From Bradyrhizobium sp. Ce-3 (GTDB lineage Bacteria; Pseudomonadota; Alphaproteobacteria; Rhizobiales; Xanthobacteraceae), in contig NZ_BQUV01000004.1 of NCBI RefSeq assembly GCF_022835695.1, forward strand, positions 1 through 64,000: a DNA stretch of 64,000 bases, in the 5' to 3' direction. The notes under the pieces were generated by a model. That model saw only the letters and a program-made list of their open reading frames with translations. It did no database searches and had not been told where the DNA came from. Shown piece by piece: positions 26,624-34,225 of this stretch. Position 1 is the stretch's first letter. Each line of letters starts with the position of its first letter. Both the position numbers and the translations under genes were made by a program.

Positions 26624-28081
26624 ATGAACCGTCTGATCCTCACGAGCCTGCTGGCCACCACCGTGCTCGCGATGTCGAGCTCCGCCTTCGCCGGACAGGC
26701 GCCGGGCGCGGCATCCTCCCCCGACATTCCGATTAGCCACCACGACCGCGTCTACGCCGCCGAGCAGTTCTCCAACACGGTCTCGGTCACCGATCCCGTC
26801 GACAACAAGCTGCTCGGCGTCATCCGGCTCGGCGACCCGCAGCCCGGCAATTTCAGTCCGCTCTACAAGGGCCAGGTCCTGGTGCACGGCATGGGCTATT
26901 CGCCCGACCATCATACGCTTGCCATCGTCTCGATCGGCTCGAATTCGGTGAGCTTCATCGACACCGCGACCAACACCGTCAAGCACGTCACCTATGTCGG
27001 GCGTTCGCCGCACGAGGCCTTCTTCACGCCCGACGGCAAGGAGGTCTGGGTCACCGTGCGCGGCGAGAACTACATCTCGGTGATCGACGCCTCGAGCTTC
27101 AAGGAGACGATGCGGATCGAGGTGCCGGCGGGACCGGGCATGCAGATCTTCTCGCCCGACGGCAAATACGGCTACATCTGCTCGTCGTTCAATCCGGAGA
27201 CCGACGTGGTCTCGGTGGCCGACCATCAGATCGTCGCCAAGGTGAAGCAGGAGAGCCCGTTCTGCCCCAACATCGCGGCTTCGCCGGATGGCGAGCAGGT
27301 GTGGTTCACGCTAAAGGATACCGGCAAGACCCAGGTGTTCAACGCGAAACCGCCGTTCAACCCGATCAAGACGATCGACACCGGGGCGATCACCAACCAC
27401 GTCAATTTCGCCAAGACCGCCAAGGGCACGTTCGCCTATGTCACCATCGGCGGCACCAACGAGGTTAAGGTGTTCCGCACCGACGACTTCGCGCAGGTCG
27501 CGACCATTCCGGTCGGCAATCTGCCGCATGGCGTCTGGCCGTCCGGCGACGGCACGCGGATCTATGTCGGCCTTGAAAATGCCGACGCGCTCGCCGCGAT
27601 CGACACCGCGACCAACAAGGTGATCGCCAACATCCCGATCGGCCAGGCGCCGCAGGCCATCGCCTACGTGCCGAACGCCGTGCCGAACCCGGATGACCGC
27701 CAGAACCTGCAGGCGCTCGGCGCTGCCGGCCAGGCCGCCCACCTCGCGCTCGCGGCCAAGAACCAGGCCAAGGGCGACAAGCCGCCGACCAGCGTCTCGC
27801 TGTTCGATCAGGGGCTGATCCAGGTTCTGCAGGCATCGGTCACCGGGCTCGAACCCAAGCAGCATTACGTGCTAGCATTGGCCGAACGTGCCGATGGCAC
27901 CGGCTCGGTGGAGCCTCTGGCAGCCTTCATGACCAATCCCGCCGGCTCCGCCATCGTCAACACCACCGGGCCGATCCGGCAGATCGTGCAGAGCGCGGCC
28001 AAGGCCGAGCGACGCTATCTCGTCATCACGTCAGGCGAGCCGGCCAAGCTCGGCGCCGTCGTGCAGGTGCAAACGCCATGA
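26624..28081 (+). CDS. Secreted YVTN-type beta-propeller protein
   Basis: A 485-residue protein with a signal peptide (about 1-23, ending SSAFA). The body is a chain of YVTN/NHL-like blades, for example YAAEQFSNTVSVTDPVDNKL, SIGSNSVSFIDTATNTVKHV and AYVTIGGTNEVKVFRTDD. From about residue 370 a different C-terminal domain begins (PPTSVSLFDQGLIQVLQASV to the end), perhaps a small immunoglobulin-like or lid domain. It sits 12 nt after the DUF305 gene and overlaps the sigma gene by 4 nt. Likely a periplasmic binding, scaffold or sensor protein for the sigma/anti-sigma pair; function not established. Confidence 0.85.
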   Translation: MNRLILTSLLATTVLAMSSSAFAGQAPGAASSPDIPISHHDRVYAAEQFSNTVSVTDPVDNKLLGVIRLGDPQPGNFSPLYKGQVLVHGMGYSPDHHTLAIVSIGSNSVSFIDTATNTVKHVTYVGRSPHEAFFTPDGKEVWVTVRGENYISVIDASSFKETMRIEVPAGPGMQIFSPDGKYGYICSSFNPETDVVSVADHQIVAKVKQESPFCPNIAASPDGEQVWFTLKDTGKTQVFNAKPPFNPIKTIDTGAITNHVNFAKTAKGTFAYVTIGGTNEVKVFRTDDFAQVATIPVGNLPHGVWPSGDGTRIYVGLENADALAAIDTATNKVIANIPIGQAPQAIAYVPNAVPNPDDRQNLQALGAAGQAAHLALAAKNQAKGDKPPTSVSLFDQGLIQVLQASVTGLEPKQHYVLALAERADGTGSVEPLAAFMTNPAGSAIVNTTGPIRQIVQSAAKAERRYLVITSGEPAKLGAVVQVQTP

Positions 28082-28605
28082 ACGACATGCTGCGCCTGGT
28101 CGAGCCGTTGATACCCGCCTTGCGGCGGTATGCGCGGGCGCTGGTCCGCGACCACGCCGCGGCCGACGACCTGGTGCAGGATTGCCTGGAGCGCGCCGTC
28201 ATCCATTGGGAGCAGCGGCGGTCGGACAATCCCCGGCCGTGGCTGTTCGCGATCCTGCATAACCTCGCCATCAACCAGTTCCGCCGCGCAACGTCGCGCG
28301 GCGTCCATGTCGCGATCGACGAAACCAACGAGGACACATTCGGTCAGGAGGCCGAACAAGAGCACAAGGTGATGTATCGCGACGTCATGGCGAAGCTCGC
28401 AAGGCTTCCCCATGACCAGCGTGCGGTGCTGCTGCTCGTCGGCGTCGAGGATTTGTCCTACGCCGATGCCGCCAAGGTGCTCGGTGTGCCGATCGGCACG
28501 GTGATGTCGCGGCTGGCGCGCGCCCGCGAGCGGCTGCATCAGGAGCTGGAGGGCACTGCCGACGATCAGAACAGTAATATCGTGCAATTGCGGAACAAGA
28601 CATGA
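28078..28605 (+). CDS. ECF-type RNA polymerase sigma factor
   Basis: A 175-residue sigma factor with only regions 2 and 4. Region 2 is RRYARALVRDHAAADDLVQD plus NPRPWLFAILHNLAINQFRR; region 4 is LARLPHDQRAVLLLVGVEDL followed by YADAAKVLGVPIGTVMSRLARAR. It is translationally coupled at both ends (ATGA overlaps with the propeller and anti-sigma genes). It probably transcribes its own operon from the GGAAT/CGTCC promoter at 26051, under control of the 28602 anti-sigma factor. Confidence 0.93.
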   Translation: MNDMLRLVEPLIPALRRYARALVRDHAAADDLVQDCLERAVIHWEQRRSDNPRPWLFAILHNLAINQFRRATSRGVHVAIDETNEDTFGQEAEQEHKVMYRDVMAKLARLPHDQRAVLLLVGVEDLSYADAAKVLGVPIGTVMSRLARARERLHQELEGTADDQNSNIVQLRNKT

Positions 28606-29366
28606 GCAATCGACCCATTACCGAAGACGATCTGCACGCCTTTGTGGATCGCGCGCTCGAGCCGGAACGCGAGGCTGAGGTCAGCGCCTATCTGGAGAAG
28701 CATGCTGATGTCGCCGAGCGCATTGCGGCCTACGCCGATGAACGTAACCTTTTGCGATCGGCGCTGCTGCCGATTGCCGAGGAGCCGCTGCCGCCGCAGC
28801 TCAACCTCGCCAGGATGCTCGAAAGCCCGCGCCGCCGGCCCTCGTCGTTGCGCTGGGCCATCGCGGCGATGCTGATGCTGTCGATCGGCGGCCTCGGCGG
28901 CTGGGTGATCCGCGGCGCGACACAGGCGCCGGCCGGCGGGCTGTCGGCGCTGGCCCAAGAGGCAAGCGCGTCCTACAAAGTCTACGCTTCCGACCGCGCC
29001 CGGCCGGTCGAGCTGCGTGACAGCACCGAGCTCGTGCAATGGGTCTCCAACCGCCTGCATCAGCCGGTCAAGCTGCCGGACCTGACCAAGTCGGGTTATC
29101 GCTTCATGGGTGGACGCGTGGTGCCGACCGAGCACGGTCCCGCGGGCATGTTCATGTATGACGACGATCGGGGCGACCGGCTCGTTGTGCTCACGCGCCC
29201 GATGACGACAGATCAGAACGGGCCAATGGCTCCGCTATCGGGCGGCGACGTCGCCGGCTTCTCCTGGGCCGACGGAGGAATGGGCTACAGCCTGGTCGGA
29301 CCAAGTGCAGCCGAAACGTTGCGGCCGATCGCCAACGAGATCCGTAAGCAGGTGCAGACGATCTAG
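28602..29366 (+). CDS. Membrane anti-sigma factor
   Basis: A 254-residue single-pass protein. The cytoplasmic N-terminus PITEDDLHAFVDRALEPER is typical of the anti-sigma family encoded next to ECF genes; no HxxxCxxC zinc motif is seen. One membrane helix lies near residues 86-105 (AIAAMLMLSIGGLGGWVIRG). The periplasmic part holds YKVYASDRARPVEL and a conserved-looking RFMGGRVVPTEHGPAGMFMYDDD block. It should bind and silence the 28078 sigma factor until a periplasmic signal arrives, possibly metal or redox stress given the operon. It overlaps the convergent MFS gene by 4 nt at the stop codons. Confidence 0.88.
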   Translation: MSNRPITEDDLHAFVDRALEPEREAEVSAYLEKHADVAERIAAYADERNLLRSALLPIAEEPLPPQLNLARMLESPRRRPSSLRWAIAAMLMLSIGGLGGWVIRGATQAPAGGLSALAQEASASYKVYASDRARPVELRDSTELVQWVSNRLHQPVKLPDLTKSGYRFMGGRVVPTEHGPAGMFMYDDDRGDRLVVLTRPMTTDQNGPMAPLSGGDVAGFSWADGGMGYSLVGPSAAETLRPIANEIRKQVQTI

Positions 29367-30607
29367 CTCTTGGTATAGACCAGAAACAGCACGGTCCCGA
29401 TCACCAGCGCGCCCGCGATGAACAGCAGCACCGCGGGCAGTCCGAACAGCGCGGCGACGCCGGCGGTGCTCGATTGCAGCAGCGCGGCGCCGAGGAAGAA
29501 CGCAAGGTTGACCGACGACAGCGCCTTGCCGGTATTCTGGGCGTCGACCAGCTGCCGCGTCATGCCGTAGATCAGCGGCTGCGCCGAGGTCGCAAGCCCG
29601 ATCAGGATCAGCAGCACCAAATCGTATTGCGACGGCATCACCGCAACGCCGAGCAGGTTCGAGACCGGGAAATGCGGCGCGCCGGCCGCCATCAGCACCA
29701 GCAGCAGCGCGGCGATCGCATGCGTTGCCGCAACCATGGTGCGGCGATGGCCGAACTTGCGGTCGAACGCGCCGATGCAGGCCGGGCCGACGATCATCGC
29801 CAGCGTGAACAGGCCGAGCACATTGCCGGCCTCGATGCGGCTCAGCCCCTTCACATCCATCAGCCACGGCCCGCCCCACAGGCCGCGCAAGGTCAGCGAC
29901 GCGCCGAGCGACACCAGCGACAGCGCGATCAATCCGCGCAGACCGCGCGACAGGCCAAGCCGCAGCACCTCGGCCATCTGGTGCAGCGGCGAAGACTCAT
30001 CCGCATGCGCGGCGGGCTGCCGCGGCACCAGCGCAAACACCGCGATCAGCACGACGATGCCGAAGCCGGCCGAGACCCAGAAGCCGGCGCGCCAGCCGAA
30101 CTGATCGACCACGAAGGCGAGCGGGCTTGCCGACAGCAGCATGCCGATATTGCCGATCGAGAGGATCAATCCCGACCACAGGCCGAACTTCGCCGCCGAC
30201 ATCTGTTTCGCCGCCAGCGTCATCGGGCACATCAGCATGCCCGAGGTGGCGATGCCGAGCATCAACTGCCCGAGCACGAAGCTCGCAGGCCCTGCCGCAA
30301 CCGCCGACACCAGCGTTCCGACCACGGTACCGGCGAGCAGGCTCAGCGACACCGGCCGCACGCCGAAGCGGTCCATCGCGGCACCGACCGGGATCTGCGA
30401 GGCGGCAAAGGAGAAATGATAGATCGAGGTGAGGCTCGCCAGCGCCTGCGGCGAGGTGCCGAAATCCCGCGCCATCAGATCGAGGCTGATCGCCGGGATG
30501 GTACGCAGCAACGTCGACAGCATATGGCCGGAGGCCAATGCCAGAAGTGCAAGAACCAAGGCGCGGAACCCGATCCCCGCCGCTTCCTTCGTCACCACGC
30601 CGTCCAC
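29363..30607 (-). CDS. MFS transporter
   Basis: A 414-residue major facilitator with about 12 hydrophobic segments. The first-loop motif is seen as GAAMDRFGVRPVSL (residues about 75-90), and the second half repeats it as GAFDRKFGHRRTM. GTG at 30607 is preceded by AGAGG 6 nt upstream. The stop overlaps the convergent anti-sigma stop by 4 nt. The substrate is unknown; the sequence fits the sugar-phosphate/aromatic-acid style of MFS carriers only loosely. Confidence 0.85.
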   Translation of the reverse strand: MDGVVTKEAAGIGFRALVLALLALASGHMLSTLLRTIPAISLDLMARDFGTSPQALASLTSIYHFSFAASQIPVGAAMDRFGVRPVSLSLLAGTVVGTLVSAVAAGPASFVLGQLMLGIATSGMLMCPMTLAAKQMSAAKFGLWSGLILSIGNIGMLLSASPLAFVVDQFGWRAGFWVSAGFGIVVLIAVFALVPRQPAAHADESSPLHQMAEVLRLGLSRGLRGLIALSLVSLGASLTLRGLWGGPWLMDVKGLSRIEAGNVLGLFTLAMIVGPACIGAFDRKFGHRRTMVAATHAIAALLLVLMAAGAPHFPVSNLLGVAVMPSQYDLVLLILIGLATSAQPLIYGMTRQLVDAQNTGKALSSVNLAFFLGAALLQSSTAGVAALFGLPAVLLFIAGALVIGTVLFLVYTKS

Positions 30608-30679
30608 GAATCGCCTCTTCCCTGAGCGTCTTTGGAGAGCGGCGTAACATTATTGGGACGGCGGCGCCAATCTCGCCAG

Positions 30680-30729
30680 CCCTCCCCCCGTTCTTACGGG
30701 GAGAGGGTTACCCCAAGCGGGGCGAGGTC
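30680..30729. repeat. GC-rich palindromic repeat (CTCCCCCCGTTCTTACGGGGAGAGGG type)
   Basis: CCTCCCCCCGT and ACGGGGAGAGG pair around a short loop, followed by CCCCAAGCGGGGCGAGG. Related CTCCCC...GGGGAG elements occur at 31776-31925, 39740-39868 and 43340-43495. Located just after the CmcJ-like gene stop, upstream of the MFS gene. Confidence 0.6.
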
Positions 30730-30732
30730 ACG

Positions 30733-31578
30733 TCACTGCTTGTGGAACACCAGCGTGCGGAGCTCGATGCTCTCGCGCGGCGCGGCGTCGGCCGGCGTGG
30801 TCGGGTCGATAAACGCCGTGTGCGGCCCAAACCGCGTGCGGCCGTCGGTCGCCGAGTCGTAGCATTTCAGCAGGATCGCCTCGTCCGGCGTCATCTCGGG
30901 AATGTAGAACCAGCGATGGTTCGGATTGTACTTCACCGAATAGGTCTCGCCGCTGCGGTTCGGGTAGATCAGATCGGAGGCAATCAGGTCCTCCGGCGCA
31001 ATCGTGGTGCCGTCGGCCATCGCGAGTGGTGAATCGCGCAGGGGACCGCGGATCGGGCGCCACAGATTGATCACCTGCACCCGGCCCTTGACGAGTTGCT
31101 CGGCCTCGTCGGGCAGGTGCTCGAACACCCTGTTGTGGCCGGAGACGGCGGTCTGGTCGACATGAACGCGGGTCGCGGGCTGGCGCGGGCCGCCGCCGCG
31201 GATATCAGCCGCGCCCTCGACACGTTTGCGCACGGTGTGATCGAAGATGAAGACACGATCGGCCTTCAGCGTCGCCTTCAGGAAGGCTTCCACCGCGGGA
31301 TAGTAGACATTGCGGACTTCATTGTCGTCGTAATAGTCCTTCACGCTGGTCGGATGCTTGACCAGCGCAAAGCCCTCGCGGTCGAGCGAGAAGCTGTCGG
31401 CGACCAGCCGTCCGTCGAAGATCGGGACGTTGTGGGCTTCGGGCAGCGCGGTGGATTTGGGTTCGCCGGGCGGCGGATCGAAAGCGTAGGTCCGGGGCTT
31501 GCCCGGCGTCGGCGCGAGATAATTCAGTTCAGCGGTCACAAACGGCAGCGACTCGATGCGAGTTTCTTGAAGGCCCAT
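30733..31578 (-). CDS. CmcJ/NvfI-family oxidoreductase
   Basis: A 281-residue protein of the CmcJ/NvfI family (also annotated as GA4-desaturase-like), related to iron/2-oxoglutarate oxygenases. A conserved core is seen in VKDYYDDNEVRNVYYPAVEAFL, VFIFDHTVRKR, TRVHVDQTA (likely iron-binding His and Asp), INLWRPIRGPLRDSPLA, HRWFYIPEMTPDEAILLKCYDS and FGPHTAFIDP; these blocks are separated in the protein. ATG at 31578 has GGGAG six bases upstream. Such enzymes act in secondary metabolism or detoxification; the substrate is not known. It stands alone with an 8-bp-arm palindrome about 75 nt upstream. Confidence 0.85.
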   Translation of the reverse strand: MGLQETRIESLPFVTAELNYLAPTPGKPRTYAFDPPPGEPKSTALPEAHNVPIFDGRLVADSFSLDREGFALVKHPTSVKDYYDDNEVRNVYYPAVEAFLKATLKADRVFIFDHTVRKRVEGAADIRGGGPRQPATRVHVDQTAVSGHNRVFEHLPDEAEQLVKGRVQVINLWRPIRGPLRDSPLAMADGTTIAPEDLIASDLIYPNRSGETYSVKYNPNHRWFYIPEMTPDEAILLKCYDSATDGRTRFGPHTAFIDPTTPADAAPRESIELRTLVFHKQ

Positions 31579-31652
31579 GGTGATCTCCCGGACTCGATTG
31601 TTCGTGTGTTTGATCTTGGCGGCGCTCGCGGGTGCGGCAAGGGCGCGGCGAA

Positions 31653-31670
31653 AATAGCAATGTTGCTATT
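31653..31670. promoter_or_regulatory. Palindrome AATAGCAA-TG-TTGCTATT upstream of the CmcJ-like gene
   Basis: Both 8-nt arms match perfectly. It lies 75-92 nt upstream of the 31578 start codon and is AT-rich within a GC-rich surrounding, so it is a candidate operator. The matching regulator is not encoded nearby. Confidence 0.4.
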
Positions 31671-31775
31671 CTCTCCGGTGAGGAACGGGAAAAATCGTGC
31701 TGGTTGAGGCAGCGACACGTGGATGGTTATTTCGCACTCACGCGAATAGAGGCGCCCGCGGCTTACCCCTGTCCC

Positions 31776-31925
31776 CACCCTCCCCCGCAAGGGGGGAAGG
31801 GAGCCCGACCAACGCGCTCACCTCACGAAGATAAGGATCGTACGCTAGCCGCACCGATGTGAGGGAGGCACGGACGGAACGGTTCCCTCCCCCCTTGCGG
31901 GGGAGAGTTAGGGAGAGGGGTGCCA
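31776..31925. repeat. Inverted pair of CTCCCCCGCAAGGGGGGA-type elements
   Basis: TCCCCCGCAAGGGGGGA (31781-31797) and its reverse complement TCCCCCCTTGCGGGGGA (31888-31904) flank about 90 nt that code for nothing recognisable. The rest of the 31579-32160 gap contains the palindrome at 31653, this pair and the element at 32010-32130; no gene was found in it. Confidence 0.65.
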
Positions 31926-32009
31926 CACGACGTGCTCTCACAGTATGCGCGACACAGGTGCAAGAGGTCGCGCATTCGCAAAGCCACAGCCCCGCGTCCC
32001 TCCGCGCCC

Positions 32010-32130
32010 GTCGTCCTGCCGAAAGCCAGGACCCACTACCAACGAATTTGATGGTGAGCGGGATCGCGGCCCCAGCGTCGTGCAACAACTGCCGTCCAGG
32101 GTAATGGGTCCTGGCCTTCGCCAGGACGAC
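32010..32130. repeat. Inverted repeat, diverged copy of the 20687-20807 element
   Basis: The left arm (GTCGTCCTGCCGAAAGCC, then AGGACCCA) pairs with the right arm (TGGGTCCTGGCC, then TTCGCCAGGACGAC) across about 70 nt. It shares the spacing and the GTCGTCC/GGACGAC ends with the perfect copy at 20687-20807. Confidence 0.65.
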
Positions 32131-32160
32131 GTTGAATGTTCGGCGTCGCTTGCAAACTGC

Positions 32161-33102
32161 CTACAGCCCCGCGCCCTTCTCGACGGCCACGCCGAACGAC
32201 CGGTCGACAATATCCGCAGCGTTGATCTTCTGCCGGATCAGGCCCCAGCGGTCGTAGAGATCGATGGTCTTCTGCTCGTCGGCCACCACGCTGTCGTCGA
32301 TCGGCGCGATCCGGATTTTGGCGCGCGTCAGCCAGTTTACCGCCACCGCGGGCGGGATGTTCATCAGCCTGCCCCAGGACGCGGCGTAGCCTTCGACATT
32401 GTGCTGCGACCAGGCGCGCGCCGCCGCCAGCCTGCGCACGAAATCCTCGAGCTCGGCGCGCTTGGCCTTGATCGCGTCGGGCGTTGCGACCTGGAAGCCG
32501 AGGCCGGGCGTGATGCCGTCGGCCGTGATGACGCGGCGCGACTTGAACAGCACCTCTTCCTGGCTGACATAAGGCTCCCAGGTCGACCAGGCGTCGACCG
32601 CGCCTTGCGTGTACGCAACCTTCGCGTCCGATGGCGCGAGGAACACGATCTGCACGTCGCTCGCCTTCCAGCCCCTGGATTCCAGCGCGGCCAGGATCAG
32701 CTGATGGCCGATCGAGCCGCGGCCGGTTGCGATCTTCTTGCCGCGCAGATCGTCAAAGCTCTTGATGGCGGAATTCTCCGGAACCAGCACCGCGAGCCCG
32801 TCGCGCGACTGCCGCACCGCCGCGATCGCCTTGACCGGAATTTTCGCGGCCGCCGCGAAGGTGAACGGCGCGTCGCCGACCAGGCCGGTGTCGATCGCAC
32901 CTGCGCCGAGCGCCTCCAGCAGCGGCGCCGCCGCGGCGAACTCCTTCCACTCGATCTTGTAGGGGACGTCCTTGAGCACGCCGGCCGCTTCCATCACGGC
33001 CTGCGAATTGCCCTTCTGGTCGCCGACGCGCAGCGTGGACTGCGCGGCGGCAACATCGATAGCGGCGAGCACAAGCGCCGCCGCGACAATGAGACGGATC
33101 AT
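32161..33102 (-). CDS. Aliphatic-sulfonate-type ABC transporter substrate-binding protein (SsuA-like)
   Basis: A 313-residue periplasmic protein with a short signal peptide (about 1-20, ending DVAAA). The body begins TLRVGDQKGNSQAVMEAAGV and contains YKIEWKEFAAAAPLLEALGAG, typical of SsuA/TauA-type binding proteins. It is clearly paralogous to the 38742 protein (shared LRVGDQKG, PYKIEW.EF.AAAP.LEAL). It is last in the sulfonate operon and overlaps the monooxygenase gene by 4 nt. Confidence 0.9.
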   Translation of the reverse strand: MIRLIVAAALVLAAIDVAAAQSTLRVGDQKGNSQAVMEAAGVLKDVPYKIEWKEFAAAAPLLEALGAGAIDTGLVGDAPFTFAAAAKIPVKAIAAVRQSRDGLAVLVPENSAIKSFDDLRGKKIATGRGSIGHQLILAALESRGWKASDVQIVFLAPSDAKVAYTQGAVDAWSTWEPYVSQEEVLFKSRRVITADGITPGLGFQVATPDAIKAKRAELEDFVRRLAAARAWSQHNVEGYAASWGRLMNIPPAVAVNWLTRAKIRIAPIDDSVVADEQKTIDLYDRWGLIRQKINAADIVDRSFGVAVEKGAGL

Positions 33103-34193
33103 TCGGCGGCGATCCCGCGCTGCTGGTCGCGCGCTTCGATCAGCTTGCGGGTCAGCGGGATCAGTGCACGGCCGTAGTCGATTGCATCGACCAGCGGATC
33201 GAAGCCACGGATCAGGAAGTGGCTGACGCCGAGATCGTAGTAATCAGCGAACACCTCGGCGACCTGCTCGGGCGTGCCGACCAGCGCGGTCGTGTTGCTG
33301 TTGGCGCCGGTGAGCTTTGCGATCTCGGTCCACAGCCGCTTGTCGATCCGTGTGCCCTGATCGGCCAGCGCCAGCAGCCGCTTGGCGCCGTCGGTCGCGT
33401 GGTTGGGCCGGCGATAGCCGGTCTGGTCCTGCAACGCGGTGGCGCGCTCGAGGATCTGCTCGGCCTTGGCCCATGCCTTCTCCTCGGTGTCGGCGAGGAT
33501 CGGCCGTACCGACAGGCTGAAGCGCGGCGTCGGCCGGCCATGCTTGGCCGCGGCGTCGCGCACCCGCGCGGTGACGTCGCGCACCTGCGCATAGGATTCA
33601 CCCCACAGCGCGAAGGTGTCGGCATGCTTGCCCGCGACCTCGACCGCGGCATCCGAGCCGCCGCCGACGAAAGTGTAGATGCCGCCCTTCTGCAACGGCT
33701 TCACCTGCGAGAAGCCGTTCTCGACGTTGTAATACTTGCCGCTGTAGTTGAACGGCTTCTCGCTGGTCCATTCCAGCCGCACCACGTCGAGGAATTCGTC
33801 CGTGCGGGCATAGCGCTCGTCCTTGTCGTCGAGCGTGTTGCCGTCCTGACGCAGCTCGATGGCGTTGCCGCCGGTGATGACGTGCAGCGAGACGCGGCCG
33901 CCATAGAACTGATCCAAGGTCGCGAGCTGGCGCGCCAACAGCGTCGGTGCGGTGAAGCCCGGGCGCTGCGCGATCATCACCTTCAGCGATTTGGTGATGG
34001 TGAGGACATGCTGCGCGACCTGCAACGCGTCAGGCGTCGTCGAGTGGAACGCGAGCAGCGCGCGGTCGAAACCGGCGAGCTCATGGGCCTTGGCGACCGT
34101 CTCGATATAGGGCGGATCGAGCACCGGCCCTGACCGGACGATGGTCTCGGAGGCATTGTTGTTGGTGATGAAGCCGATGAACTCGACCGGCAT
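33099..34193 (-). CDS. ssuD: FMNH2-dependent alkanesulfonate-type monooxygenase (LLM family)
   Basis: A 364-residue luciferase-like monooxygenase. The SsuD-like start (EFIGFITNNNASE), AFHSTTPDALQVAQHVLTIT, MIAQRPGFTAPTLLARQLAT and RVSLHVITGGNAIELRQDGN are seen as separate blocks. It should release sulfite from an organosulfonate, using reduced FMN. No flavin reductase gene (ssuE) is present in this window, so reduced flavin must come from elsewhere. ATG at 34193 fits the homology start; the frame upstream of it has no family similarity. It lies 32 nt after the acyl-CoA-dehydrogenase-like gene. Confidence 0.88.
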   Translation of the reverse strand: MPVEFIGFITNNNASETIVRSGPVLDPPYIETVAKAHELAGFDRALLAFHSTTPDALQVAQHVLTITKSLKVMIAQRPGFTAPTLLARQLATLDQFYGGRVSLHVITGGNAIELRQDGNTLDDKDERYARTDEFLDVVRLEWTSEKPFNYSGKYYNVENGFSQVKPLQKGGIYTFVGGGSDAAVEVAGKHADTFALWGESYAQVRDVTARVRDAAAKHGRPTPRFSLSVRPILADTEEKAWAKAEQILERATALQDQTGYRRPNHATDGAKRLLALADQGTRIDKRLWTEIAKLTGANSNTTALVGTPEQVAEVFADYYDLGVSHFLIRGFDPLVDAIDYGRALIPLTRKLIEARDQQRGIAAE

Positions 34194-34225
34194 GACGGGA
34201 ACTCCGTTTTTGTTGGCTGTTGTTT

